NCBI RefSeq assembly: GCF_932526225.1
Contig: NC_064037.1
Coordinates: forward strand, 17,150,471 to 17,214,470
From: Nematostella vectensis
Taxonomy: Eukaryota > Cnidaria > Anthozoa > Actiniaria > Edwardsiidae
Length of the DNA stretch: 64,000 bases
Reading direction: 5' to 3'
Shown: piece after piece, positions 30,978-41,490 of the stretch
Layout: the number at the start of each line of letters is the position of its first letter
Position numbering within the stretch: the first letter of the stretch is position 1
Notes under the pieces: model-generated
What the model was told of the DNA's origin: nothing
Seen by the model: only the letters and a program-made list of their open reading frames with translations
Database searches by the model: none
Made by a program: the position numbers and the translations under genes

Positions 30978-33535
30978 TTTATTTATTTATCTTTATTTAT
31001 TTGAGCCATAAACACAAATAACAACAATTCAAAACCTAACAAAAATGAAAAACAGGCCGGGTAGCCTCTACAGACTGGGCCAATTACAGTGGTATCCTTA
31101 CACTAAAACATATATAAAAGTTAATAGCAGCACGTAGGCCCACGGATGAGACCACGCGCTTCATTGCACTTAGGGCACACGGACTTCTAGGTCCTTGGAT
31201 CGTCCGGAATAAAAACATTAGAAAGTGCATCTGTATAATAAGTCATCAACATGCGTCTGAACGAGCTAAGTGTGACATTTTCATGTCTTAGATTTCTGGA
31301 ATGGAGTTATGAGTGCCAGCAGCACGTAAAAAAAAGACCTTTGATATGTTCTGCATTTCTTTGATATGTAGTTAGTTGAGTTAGATGATCTGGTGGCCCT
31401 AGAATAGTTTCTAGTGTTAGGCAAAGCATTACTATCAATCTGTACAAGTTTGTTTATGGCTTTAAAGAAGAAAACAAGAGACCCAGGTACTCATGCAGGT
31501 ACGAGAGGGGCAGTAGGTTGGTCATCTGCACCCTCGTCTTGTAGCTGGTGTCCCACTGGAAGGGCATCTGCAGTATGAACTTGGTCGCACGGCGTTGGGC
31601 TCTCTCCACGTGTTTATCAGCCCGATTGACTGGGCAGCCCAGGCTTGTGTTGCATAGCCCATCCGGCAGCGGACGATGGCGGACAGACCGGGTGTACCTG
31701 GATGCGCGACGTACAAACCCAAGGAGCCGGTTTGCCTTACAGCATTGCTCAGTGACTTGCTTGTTTCAGCCAAGCTGCTGGAGACCTACTCTCTCTCGGA
31801 GTCACAGACCTTGTTTACCTCCCCCTTGATGGTGTATCTGTGTTCCACTGGCTTTTTCTTGCACGTGATCAGTTGGCCTTTGCTCTTAGTCTTGTTGAAT
31901 AATAGCCCAAAAGATTCTGACCAGGAGACAAGACTGGTCAGATCCGCCTGCAAGGAAGCAGAGTCACTTTCAGATTCGATTGTTCTGAATGCCTTAGTAT
32001 TGTCCGCGTAGCACGCTACTCTAGGTGTCGCTGCACACTGGTAAACCGTTGGCGAACATGAGAAACGGACCCAGGGACACCTGTGGTACCCCTGACGTGA
32101 CAGGGAGCTCACGAGATGTAGCCCCAAGCGCTACCACTCGTTGTTTGTGGCTCAAGAGATAGGATCCAAACCAGTCGAGCAGTAAGCCAGTGATGCCAAA
32201 CTGGCAAAGTCTCTCTCCATCATGAGGGCGTGGTCGACTTTATCAAAAGCCTTGCTCTGTCCAAATAAACAACATCCGTTTGTTTACCACAGTCTATCTG
32301 CTCACCAATGTAGTCTAAAACGCTAGTTAACTGCGGCACGACTCCTTACTGAATGAAATGCGTTCACTAGATGTTTATCCCGTTTTAACAAGATGGGTGT
32401 TTTCTTTTTTTAACGGATAGATCACAGCGTGCAAGAATAGGAAGCTCGTTGTCTACGCCTGTGTCCCCTAATGGGGGAATCCCTCAGGGAACTAAACTAG
32501 CACCACTGCTTTTCGCGATATTAGTAAACAAGCTAATGGCACAGTGGCCAGCACGTCTAAAATATGTAGATGACACAACTGTGTTAGAGGTAATTTTGCG
32601 TTGTAGTCCAAGCTACCTACAAGCAGTCGTAAATGACGTTAGTAACTTTGCGTCCAGTCGTGGCATGCAGAGAACTTAGTGTCAACTTCTTACAATATCA
32701 ACCATCATGGACTGGCCTACCGGTTTTCTTATCAGATTTGCAGGAATCAGAGATTCAGAGATGCGCGATACGCGTTTTTTCCCGCAGACTGCTCATGCCC
32801 TTATCTGCTAGTAGCCTCTGTGAGCGTTTCGTCTCAAAAGCGAATATATCGCCACCTCTGAACTATATCTTTCCTAGTCAACCATAGTATATCCGGGAAC
32901 GACACCTCTGTGGAACATGTTGTGTGTTCTAATACGTCCCAGGGGATTCTCGGTAATTTAAGGTCTCCTGCTATTATTATATATTCGTAAGCCTCTGAGG
33001 CAAAGTTTAGAAAGATGTTGAATTTTTCAAGCTAGCTTGTGGGATTGTCCTCAGGCTTGGGCCAATAAATAGAGCTTACGAGTACCTTCTTGTTGCAGTG
33101 TGTAGTTTATTCTGCAGACACAATTTCCAGGTTCTGGGCGATGTGAGCGTTCGGTAAATATTCGCTTATCGTCTTGAAAAAGCTTGATTTCGTTGCAATA
33201 AGAACACCACCGCCTTGCGCTCAGGGCGGTCTCTTCTGTATGTAATGAAATCCGGGATGAGTAAAAGTTCTTGGTCAAGGATGCTGTTATTTAGCCATGT
33301 TTCAATTATTAGCACCACGTCGGCTTCCATGGAGTAAACCAGGTCTTTATTCGAGAAGGTTCGTAACGGTAATTGCCTTACCTGTGCTGCGACTTGACGC
33401 TTCTGTGAAAATACTCTAAGAAAGGAGCTCGCTGAAGGGAAGTTTCTGCCTGGGCCAGGGTTCAACTGGACATTTCCCCCAAGGAGCAGGAGCTCGCAGA
33501 GAAGCCGAGCAAGACCAACATGATTGTCGTATAAT
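30978..33535 (-). mobile_element. LINE (reverse orientation) inserted in the Polinton polymerase
   Basis: On the - strand the order is: an N-terminal segment (LLLGGNVQLNPGP) and endonuclease part (DVVLIIETWLNNSI) at 33530-33170, an RT segment with a GVPQ-like block and CYADNTKAF (for YADD) near 32100-31990, a C-terminal RRATKFILQMPFQWDTSYKT-like block near 31560, and a 3' tail of AAATAAAT-type repeats at 30978-31010. Stops and frameshifts are frequent, and another LINE piece sits inside. It splits the Polinton PolB reading. Confidence 0.7.
32430..32885 (+). pseudogene. Second LINE fragment nested in the first
   Basis: On the + strand the frame reads NGGIPQGTKLAPLLFAILVN and then LKYVDDTTVLE (catalytic Y-x-DD). 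After a deletion it continues with WTGLPVFLSD and RCAIRVFSR in another frame. It is a different LINE lineage from the surrounding - strand element and is internally deleted. The RT box YVDD is intact, but the fragment is too short to function. Confidence 0.7.
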
Positions 33536-34330
33536 GAAGACAGCAAAAGGGGATTTATATTAGAAGACGACCTAGAATACCCACAAGAGTTGCACGACCT
33601 CCACAACAACTATCAACTAGCTGCAGAGAGAGTTTTGTGTGAGTACAGACATGCTGTCTGAGTATTGTAAAGAAATAGCTAACAAATTCGGTGTACAAAC
33701 AGACCTCGTGAGTAAGCTGATTTTTCCGACATTGAATTACAAAAAGAAATATGTTTTACACTATCGAAACCTACAACTATACTTACACCTTGGCATCGTG
33801 AAGCTGACAAGTATGTGAGTAATAAGATTTTCAACAAAAACTCAGTGGCTGGTCCATAAGGTCAAAGGGACGCTAACCCTAGACCGGCCGGCTTATTTAG
33901 GGATGTGCATTCTAGACATTATTAAGACGCTGGTGTACGATTTCCACTAAAACTACAGCAAAAAGAATTATGGTGACAAAGCTCGGCTACTGTTCACCGA
34001 CACAGACTCCCTATAACCTATGAAATCGAAACTGAAGACATCTACAAAGACTTTTGGAACGACAAAGACAAATTCGACAACAGCGACTATGTACCCTAAA
34101 AGCTCCCGTATATCGATGAGACAAAAAAGTGATTGGAAAGTTCAAGGATGAAGCCGCTGGAGCCCCCATCAGCGAGTTCGTCAGTCTACGTTCCAATATG
34201 TACACGTACGTTAAAGACGACCAATCAGACGGAAAGATTGTAAAAGGAATCAGGAAAAGCGTAATCAAAAAGGGATATCCGACATGAGGACTATAAGAGA
34301 ACACTACTAGAAGTGAAGCAAATGCAACAT
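33536..34330 (+). pseudogene. Polinton/Maverick DNA polymerase, C-terminal part
   Basis: The continuing fossil has ILEDDLEYPQELHDLHN at 33545-33600, YKKKYVLHYRNLQLYL near 33740, YLGMCILDIIKTLVYDFH near 33895, KNYGDKARLLFTDTDSL (motif C, catalytic DTD) at 33967-34014, and a fragment corresponding to the C-terminal GKFKDE region near 34135. Many stops interrupt it. The middle, including motif A, is not recognisable and was probably lost at or before the LINE insertion. Confidence 0.8.
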
Positions 34331-34749
34331 TAGATGAAAACAATTGATATTTTACTGATCTAGTTTAAGCCAAATGTCCATGTCCAATACTTTTGTTTTT
34401 ATAAACCATAATATTAATGCTTCCAGCTTTCAGTATATAAAGTTCCTTCAAGAAACTGATTTAGGGAAAAAATCACCATTTTACATGCCAAAAAATATCT
34501 GAAATTATGAAGGCCGAAACCGAAAGTTGTGAAGAAGAGATGTCAGATTCTGAAATAATGATAAACTGATTTAAAGACTTTTTGTTTATAGAGGTCGTAA
34601 AGGGGAATTTTGGCGCCCAAAAGGGGGGGGCACCGAAATAAATGTTTACAATGAAAGGGGGGCTCTGAAATTTTAAGGTGTATTTAATAAACACCCCCTG
34701 GAAGCTGACACTACGCTATCAAAAACACCAAAGCGTGATTCCATACGAG
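34331..34749. other. Spacer between the two virus-derived elements
   Basis: This is AT-rich sequence without recognised genes, with a G-run at about 34624 and a purine-rich patch. Base composition changes sharply to GC-rich near 34750, which I take as the approximate left boundary of the next element. Confidence 0.35.
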
Positions 34750-34864
34750 AGGCGAAGAGTTTGTAGGTGTAGCCGGGTGGTGGAGCTAGGTTGTGGAGCT
34801 AGGATGTGAAGCCGAGGTGCCCACACAGTCGGTTGTCCTATCTATAGGAGGCCATCGTTACCAG

Positions 34865-35125
34865 GGGGGACTGGGGACTTTCAGTGAAACGAGTGGGAGG
34901 CGCGAATCGCCCCTCCGGGCCTCCCAGCCCCGTCTAAGGCTTTGGAGGCGCGAATCCCCCCTCCGAACCCCCAGCCCCACTCCAGGATGGGGACTTTTAG
35001 TGACACCGAAACGCGTTTCGCGTAGATTTATAATTGCTGGTTATTAATCTACGTCGGGACCACTTCGCGTAGATGGATACTTAGCAGAAGTGAATCTACG
35101 CAAAACACACTCCGCGTAGATGGGC
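34865..35125. repeat. Left-end repeat block of the viral element
   Basis: GGGACTGGGG-CTTTCA-GAAACGAGTGGGA occurs at about 34867 and again at about 35173, with a partial third copy (GGGGACTTTTAGTGACACC) at about 34988. Between them the word CGCGTAGAT occurs three times, and CGTAGATT...AATCTACG forms imperfect hairpins (35022-35050 and 35066-35100). This may be a terminal or regulatory region. Confidence 0.5.
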
Positions 35126-35256
35126 AATTAGCGATGGTTAGCAATCATTAATCCGCTGTCTATCGACAGCAGCGGGACTGGGGCCTTTCATAGAAACGAG
35201 TGGGAACCTTGCAATTAGACCTCCGTCTGTCCTGTGGTATACCGAGCGTTCGAAGG

Positions 35257-35445
35257 ATGAAGTGCGGAAAAGATTACTGCGGGTGGCTAAAGGTCGGCCA
35301 TGCAAACACGTGCGGCCAGAGGTGCATGGACACCTACTGCAAGGTGCACCTCCAAAGGCTCCGTAAGGGCAGCCCCCTCCCCGTGCCGTGCAGGATCTGC
35401 GGCATAGGGACGCAGTCGGAGACGCGGTTGTGCCGCCCCTGCTGA
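35257..35445 (+). CDS. Small Cys-rich protein of the viral element
   Basis: The 62-residue ORF starts at ATG 35257 (MKCGKDYCGWLK). It contains a string of Cys residues and a His in zinc-ribbon-like spacing (CG-x3-CG, CGQRC, YCKVHL, PCRICGIG and LCRPC at the end). Short basic zinc-binding proteins like this occur near the left end of related elements in aquatic invertebrates, but their role is not known to me. It reads in the same direction as the polymerase and is separated from it by a 66-bp repeat array. The ORF is intact. Confidence 0.55.
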   Translation: MKCGKDYCGWLKVGHANTCGQRCMDTYCKVHLQRLRKGSPLPVPCRICGIGTQSETRLCRPC

Positions 35446-35514
35446 GCGAATCGTGAAGGGCAGAGGATGCGCGGCATCGAGAGGCGCGCTCGGGAATGGT
35501 TCGCACTCGTCCTG

Positions 35515-35834
35515 TCTGACATCGCAGCCTGCGATACGGGCAATTAGAGACTGGGTGGCACAAGGCATACCCAAACACACGTCCTTTCTGACATCGCAGC
35601 CCGCGATACGGGCAATTAGAGACTGGGTGGCGCAAGGCATACCCAAACACTCGTCCCGCCGGCTGTGATACGGGCAATTAGAGACTGGTTGGCACAAGGC
35701 ATACCCAAACACTCGTCCCGCAGGCTGTGATACGGGCAGTTAGAGACTGGGTGGCACAAGGCATACCCAAACACTCGTCCCGCCGGTTGTGATACGGGCA
35801 ATTAGAGACTGGGTGGCACAAGGTATACCCAAAC
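35515..35834. repeat. Array of about five 66-bp repeats before the polymerase start
   Basis: The unit (GCGATACGGGCAATTAGAGA followed by CTGGGTGGCACAAGGCATAC and CCAAACACTCGTCC) occurs about five times between 35515 and 35834. The last unit runs into CCAAAC immediately before ATG 35835. Units differ by few substitutions. It could be promoter or origin material amplified in place; alternatively it arose by slippage after integration. Confidence 0.8.
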
Positions 35835-38060
35835 ATGGACGCTTACATAGAGGAGATTCTCAATAGCATGCCTGACAAAGAGGCGCCCGCCGTACTGGCA
35901 GGGCTGGTCCAGAACATCCTGGACGAGGACATCCCCGAGGACGCCAAGCGCAAGCTGCTTAAGCCGCTCATGCCGGCGAGCTCGCGGCCAGAGGAAGTCT
36001 GGCGCGAGTTCGACCCATTGCTGCTGGAACGGCGGCAAGAGGGCCCAGAGGGCTTAGACCCCGAGGAGTTCTATTCTCTCTTCGTCGGCGGCGCCAATCT
36101 TCGGTTCCCAAGCGTGGATGCCACTCTTCGGGGCCAAGACATAAGCGCCGGTGTTTACCAGGAGATACGAGATCTTGGTGGAGCAGGTGTCATTGCTCTA
36201 AAGCCGGTTATGCGGGGGCCTGATATTAATGAAGACGGCTCGGTGTGGTGGGTCTCGCACGAGTGAGAGTCTCTGAGGGCAAACGCAGTGCTGCCGCTGG
36301 TGCTCGAGATGGTAGACCCCGACCGGCGTTACGGACTCTTCACGGTCGTTGGTAAGGCCCCCGCAGAGCCATTGGCGCCAATCACGGAGGAGGAAGGGCG
36401 CTCGGAGCACAAGATTGGTGGGTCGTTAGTCAAAAGAGGGGACCAAATCGCAGTCGGCGCCCTGGAAGGCATCGATGCGGGTATTTGGGAGAAAGGACGA
36501 GAGTACCTCGTCTACGTGAGATACGAGCTTCGCCCTTTACCTGAGCAAAATGGGGAGCCTGGGCCAATGTTTGAGCGAGAGGGGAGTGACGCCTTCGCTA
36601 ACTGTGCTGTGGGCTATGTTGCCGACTTCTTGAGGAATCGCGGCACCTCGCGCTCCCTTGGTCTAACCAAGACACGAGGCAAGATCCTCGAGCGAGATGA
36701 CAAGAAGCTGGCCACTACGGGATGCACCAAAGAAGACCTCTTTGAGATAGAAAAGAAGCTCGAGATAAAGCTGGTAGCCGTGGACGCCCTGGGCAACGTT
36801 ATGTGGGACTTGGGGAAGTACAAGAGGGGGTACACACAAATCCGCATCCCTTGCCACAATAACCACGCCTGGGCGGAGCTTCCGACTGAACCACCTGCGA
36901 CCGCGAGCGTTCACGGCCTAGACCTCGAGACTGAGGGGGAGCTTCGTTCGTTATGTCAGGAGAAGGCTCTAACCATGCCGCCACAAAAACGCGCGAGGCA
37001 AAAGTGCGAGAGGTGATCATTCGCTTTATAAACAGGGCGATCCCCAGAAGCACGAGGATCTGGCTGTGTGCGGGCGTGTTATAGTCACGCACGAAGGCAA
37101 ACTGTACCGATCGGGACAGGACGGAGGAGCTACCGACAGGGCGTTTACAGACAAGACAGGATATGATCCGCAATGGCTCCCTGATGACCACCCAGCCTAC
37201 CAGGAGTACACCGAAGCTACGCACTCGATGGGCGGTGCAATAGGGTATCGCTTCAAGAAGTGGACCCAGCCTCATGCGCACATCGACATGCGTGCGGCGT
37301 ACCTAGGATGCGAGGACAGTCTCTCCGGCGGCGCCCCGGGCGCCATCGATTTGGTACGGAAATACGGCTTCCCTACGAACGTGTATCGTATCGCGGATGT
37401 TGTGGGACGGCCATTGAGCGAGGTTCTTCAACTAACCGGGGTCATTCAGCTGACCGAGTGGGGGTTCTCTGAGGCCTGCCACCCCTACACTTCCGGGAGG
37501 GTAGGGCAGCACTTGGAACAAAACGAGGGCTGGATCACCACGCCAGAGCTCAAGGACCTGTTAGACTCGGGTGACATCGTCATGGCCACGGCGAGGGAGG
37601 TATTCAGGTATTGTATAGCGTCGGAATAAAGGACTCCATCAAGTTCCCCCACTCCATCGCGTGCCGCCCCGGCGGCGAAGACTCGCAGTACCCTGAGGGT
37701 CGAGATCTCGCTGTCCGTTTCGTAGGCAAGTGCGCTCGCCATGGCGACGAGTCCTCGATCGTAGTCCGCGACCATGAAGAAGCCGCGTATCTGACAAACC
37801 TCCTTGCGGGCACTGACCACTTACTTAACTTCGAGCATGCCGACGGGGCTGATCTGATCCAATACAAAGACGGTGTCCGACGCTCACAATGGTACCATAT
37901 TAGGGCCTACGTCTTGGCGTACACAAACATAGCGTTGCGACGCATGTTGAGGCGGATCCCTCGCGAAGACGTCCTCCGAGTTTGCACAGATGCCATATAC
38001 GCAAAGGCGGTGCCCAGTGGTGTAAAGCTCGTGGAGCGAAATCCGAGGTATGGAGAGTGG
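35835..38060 (+). pseudogene. Divergent family-B-like DNA polymerase of the viral element
   Basis: The reading starts at ATG 35835 (MDAYIEEIL) directly after the repeat array. One TGA (36264-36266) interrupts the first frame, which otherwise continues in phase to 37016. A frameshift near 36990-37010 leads to a second frame (37020-37629), and another near 37610 leads to a third (to about 38050). Polymerase-like motifs are HIDMRAAYLGCE (motif A-like, about 37278) and LRVCTDAIYAK (motif C-like, about 37975), the latter keeping only the second Asp of the usual DTD. The region CHNNHAWAEL near 36855 is characteristic of this lineage. It is fused or closely joined to an SF1 helicase downstream. Confidence 0.55.
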
Positions 38061-38896
38061 CGCCACAAGAAGCCTGGCGACCCGAAGCGGCTTGGGGTCC
38101 GAAGAAGTCGGGGAGCTTGGCTAGGGAGCCAAGCACTGCGCCGAGTCTGCCGTGCGATCTAGTGGCCGCAACCTCTGCAAAGATGTATCTAGCCGGCCAA
38201 GGAGGATCGGGGAAGACCGAATGGGTGGTGAGCATGTTCCGCGGCCGCAACGTTGTGGTGCTCACCCCCGAGAACGACCTCGCCCACGACCATCGCAACA
38301 ACCCGCGGCTCGCGGTGAAGGCTCAAACCTACAGTACCACCACTACCTCTGCATACCAGCGGAGAAGCCGATAGAGGAGTGGAGACCTTCCGAGCTGGGG
38401 CACAAACTCGACCGTCTTGCAAGTAATCATCATTGACGAGTGCTGTAAGGTACAGACTAAAGTGCTACGCGCCATCCTAGGGTATCTCGCCACGCGGCCG
38501 TGTCAGGTAGTGTGTTGTGGCGACTATGGACAGGTACCGCCCAAGGGAGATAAAGAGGGGCCTCACGAATATGCTCAAGGAGTGGGCACAAGGGAACATC
38601 CGCTGGTTCGAGTCCGACTACCGCTGCCTGTGTGAAGACTGCGGAAAGCCGTACAGTACATGCGACTGCGGCTCTGCTCCTCCAGGCTCCACGACATGAA
38701 GGGCCGGATTTGGTGTCAGCCAGATTCCCAACAGCTTGAAGTGTTTCGAGAGGAGTGGGAAGGGGTGGCGTTCGACGCGGCGATCGAGCAGGCCCACCCA
38801 AGCGATATGTGGGTGTGCTCGACCAACAAGTTGGGGGCTCTTGTTCAGCAGCTATTGGTAGAGCACCACATTCGCTACGCAGCTGCGAATGCGTGA
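38061..38896 (+). pseudogene. SF1 helicase domain of the viral element
   Basis: Three frames are needed. Walker A is in MYLAGQGGSGKTEW (about 38181-38225), followed by VVVLTPENDLAHDHR and QTY (motif Ia-like). A shifted frame holds EEWRPSELGHKLDRL. Walker B is in VIIIDECCKV (about 38420), followed by CCGDYGQVPP (motif III, about 38512). The C-terminal part includes FESDYRC near 38610 and, in yet another frame, FREEWEGVAFD and DMWVCSTNK. The last helicase motifs are not seen, so the 3' end may be deleted. It probably formed one long protein with the polymerase upstream. Confidence 0.6.
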
Positions 38897-38979
38897 AGCC
38901 GTGCTTAGAGTACGCCGTGTAATACAACACTGGCTGTCCGGGCTCCATGACCCTCTTTAGTATTGGGTATGCTTGTCCA

Positions 38980-40077
38980 TCACGGGTCCGTCGCTCGCCG
39001 TCGGCCCTTGTCCTGAAGGTCTTCCTCGTTTACGGCGATGTACACCTCCGTTCCGACCTCTAAGGGGACCTCTAAGGGGGGCTTTTCGGCTTTGAGAGGC
39101 ACGCGCCTCAGCTTTATGGCGTCTTTAGGCGCAAAGCCAGTCATGCGAGTCTTCGTTGCGTCCGAGATGTCCGAGATGACGATTGGCAAAGCAGTAACCC
39201 ACTCGCGGTTTGTCTCGCCGGATGCAAGCTCCTTCGAGTACTGCGCACGAAATAGGCGCTGTGCCAGCCAGCGATGGAAAGACTCGGCGAAAGCTTGGCT
39301 CCTGTGGTGCCCTGGCTCAGCCCGCCGGACCTCCACCCCGTGGTCTGTTAGGAGCTTTGTGGTAGCACCCTTGAACTCCGTGCCGTCATCAACCATGAGG
39401 ACTTAAGGCCATGTAAGAGGTCCTTCTGCATAGATGTCAGCGAGTTCGCGGGAGACGACGGCCGCGCTCTTAGTCCTCAGTGGGCGGGCGGCTTTATATC
39501 GTGAAGCAGCGTCAACGACAGTCAGGGCATACTTGTACCCGCGGTCGGTTGGCAAGAGTAGCAGGTCCGACTGGTGGATACGGTTTGGTATCTGCTTCGA
39601 GAAGTGGGCGTAGGTAGTCGGAGGAGGGGGTGTCTGTGTGTAGCCCCCGACGGGCTGCGAGCTTACCCACCTGCCCACTTGATCTATGGAGGCTGAGCCC
39701 TTGGGAAGTTTGGCATGCAGAGCGGTCACTCCCTGGAAGCCACCTCTGGCGTAGTATATAGGACGAAGGAACACACCAAGTTCTTCGTCGGACATGCGCT
39801 TCGCCTCCATTACGTGTCGGCAATAATGTATCGCGATACATTGCAACAGGTGTATCAGTCTCCAACAGGCGGTTGCCGTCTGCTCGGGTAGTGCCGAGGC
39901 GGTCTTTCTGAGGTCGGTAGGCCCTCGGAGAACGGCATTGGCGAACCTCTTAGCGCACTCCCTGTCTGCGCGCCGCAGCTTGAGGCTTCGGTTAGCAATG
40001 TCACCAAAGCTACGACACTTTCGACACTTTAGCAGCGGCTGCCACCTCGTGCATAGCACTCCACAGCTGGTCTGCAA
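38980..40077 (-). pseudogene. rve-type integrase of the viral element (one internal stop)
   Basis: This retroviral-type (Polinton) integrase has the catalytic D-D-E at IHQSDLLLLPTDRG, MVDDGTEFKG and SQAFAESFHRWLAQ. An alpha-helical N-terminal region with two Cys pairs and a chromodomain-like basic C-terminus (EVPLEVGTEVYIAV) are also visible. The frame is open from 40077 to 38980 except for one TAA at 39403-39405, between the first and second Asp blocks. No clear ATG is seen; 40077 is a TTG, so the true start is upstream in another frame or lost. The enzyme would insert the linear genome in the nucleus. It converges on the polymerase-helicase gene. Confidence 0.8.
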
Positions 40078-40164
40078 TCATCTTATACGTATACGCGCAG
40101 TATGGAAAAAGGCCGCCTAGACGCAGCGCTGGAACGGCAGCTGCATCACAGCAAGCGGCTAGCT

Positions 40165-40470
40165 GTGTAGCCGATGGCGAGAGCGCCGGCGCCAATGTAC
40201 GCCAACTTGGCGTTTTTCTGCGTTTTGCTGGGGATGTAGTAGTCGGACAGCTCAGGAGCCCGTATCGACTTCAGGGATTGTTTTGGCCGGGTCTGGTTGC
40301 TGGTAGCGTGCATAGTCTTGTTGGTATTTCTCTAGGGCCTTGTCGTGCCTCTCCTTCTCAGCTAAGGCAGGGCTCTCATCGTTCGACAGGAACTTTGCGA
40401 GGTAGTTGCCACCAACGAATGCAGTCGCGTTTAGGACGGCGCCACCAACCAAAATCGCGACGGAGGCCAT
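40165..40470 (-). pseudogene. Small membrane protein of the viral element
   Basis: ATG 40470 opens MASVAILVGGAVLNATAFVG, a Gly/Ala-rich hydrophobic helix. A charged, Gln-rich helical segment (KERHDKALEKYQQDYARYQQ) follows. The frame stops at 40252-40254. A shifted frame then gives a second hydrophobic end (AYIGAGALAIGYTASRLL) up to about 40167, suggesting one ancestral protein with N- and C-terminal membrane segments and a frameshift near 40245. Small hydrophobic proteins of this kind are common in the structural gene cluster of related elements; function unknown to me. Confidence 0.5.
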
Positions 40471-40562
40471 CGAGTAGTGTGTGATGCTGTGTGTACGTGT
40501 TCATACACGAACACGAGTCTAATACGTGGCCTACACATGTAGTAGTGTGCCACAGTACACTA

Positions 40563-40787
40563 CTACATGGGCCGGATCTTCTGGTCCTCAAGGTAACCCT
40601 TCAAAGCGACAGCACCTGCAACGGCGGCAGTCATTTTTGCGTAGTTCATGGCGTTCGCGGAGGGGTCTTTGGTGAAGTCTTCGCGCAAGACCTTGCGCCC
40701 AACCCAGCCGATACCGGCGACGAGGCCGGTTATGACTGCGGCGTCGGTGATGGTCTTTGTAATCTTGCTTTGCTGCGTCGTCGACAT
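40563..40787 (-). CDS. Small membrane protein of the viral element
   Basis: This intact 74-residue ORF starts at ATG 40787 (MSTTQQSKITKTITDAAVIT). It has a hydrophobic helix (VITGLVAGIGWVGRKVL) and a second Ala-rich helix (KMTAAVAGAVALKGYL). I chose the internal ATG over upstream codons because the upstream extension has no Met and overlaps the next gene's end. It lies in the - strand structural cluster. Function is unknown; a virion membrane or minor capsid role is possible. Confidence 0.5.
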   Translation of the reverse strand: MSTTQQSKITKTITDAAVITGLVAGIGWVGRKVLREDFTKDPSANAMNYAKMTAAVAGAVALKGYLEDQKIRPM

Positions 40788-40840
40788 TGCGATGCACGGA
40801 CGTGCGGATATGGGTGGGGCCCTTGTGGTTAAATGTCTGC

Positions 40841-41449
40841 TTACTCCATGGCTAACAGTCGAGATTTGCACTGTCCGGGAGCGCGAAGCGCTGTCGCCGG
40901 AACGGCAAGCGGTCGATCCTTGGTCTGCTGTGCGGCCGCCAGCGGCGGCCTTGCGGGCGGAGTCACTTTGTCGGCCACTACAAGTGGATCGGTAGCTCGC
41001 TGGTTCACAGCTGGTGTACGAGTGAACGCGGCAGCTAGCTCCCGCCTGCGTGTGTAGAGGCCGATCAATGACACTAGAAGACCAGCGACCCCGATAACCG
41101 AGCTAGCCGACCAAGCAGAGTTGCTTTCCGGGACTGGTGTGTGTATGCCTTCTGGGCGCGCGCGCAAGCCCTCGTGTCCCTGCGGCTCGCTAGCGACCGG
41201 CGACCCAACGTGTTGCACGACACGAAGTGTCTCTTTCTTCGCTCTGTTAAGTCGGTTCCACTCTGCCAAGCGCCTTCCAGCTCTGACTTGCCCAGGGTGT
41301 TTAGGTTGGGTCGCGGGTGGTTCGGGGCTCGTGATTCTCTCCGCCAACGCCAAAGGCGTACGTGCAGGTTCATGAGCAGCTTGTTCCGCAGCTTGTTTGT
41401 CAGGTTCCGCGAGATGGCGGGCACTAGTACTTCCTTGAGGTTCCTCCAT
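40841..41449 (-). CDS. Membrane-anchored protein of the viral element
   Basis: This open ORF starts at the first in-frame ATG 41449 (MEEPQGSTSARHLAEP) and has about 200 residues. It is Ala/Pro/Glu-rich with a basic helix (RRLAEWNRLNRAKKETLRVV) and one transmembrane segment (SASSVIGVAGLLVSLIGLY) followed by Arg residues, then a low-complexity tail. Upstream, the same frame is open to 41584 but overlaps the next gene. No known domain is recognised. Its position between membrane proteins and the ATPase/capsid genes suggests a structural role. Confidence 0.5.
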   Translation of the reverse strand: MEEPQGSTSARHLAEPDKQAAEQAAHEPARTPLALAERITSPEPPATQPKHPGQVRAGRRLAEWNRLNRAKKETLRVVQHVGSPVASEPQGHEGLRARPEGIHTPVPESNSAWSASSVIGVAGLLVSLIGLYTRRRELAAAFTRTPAVNQRATDPLVVADKVTPPARPPLAAAQQTKDRPLAVPATALRAPGQCKSRLLAME

Positions 41450-41490
41450 TTGTGATGCAACTACTTGGTTGCTGAAGAAGTGGCAAGCTT

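Noticed and set aside
35515-35834. CRISPR-like array
   Set aside because: The 66-bp units are contiguous with no unique spacers, and the genome is eukaryotic; this is an ordinary tandem repeat.
38980-40077. Integrase belonging to an LTR retrotransposon
   Set aside because: No reverse transcriptase, RNase H or gag accompanies it. Its neighbours are viral capsid and packaging genes, so a Polinton-like source fits better.
41121-41455. + strand ORFs opposite the viral membrane protein genes
   Set aside because: GC-rich sequence keeps extra frames open. The - strand frames have membrane segments and sit in the capsid gene cluster.
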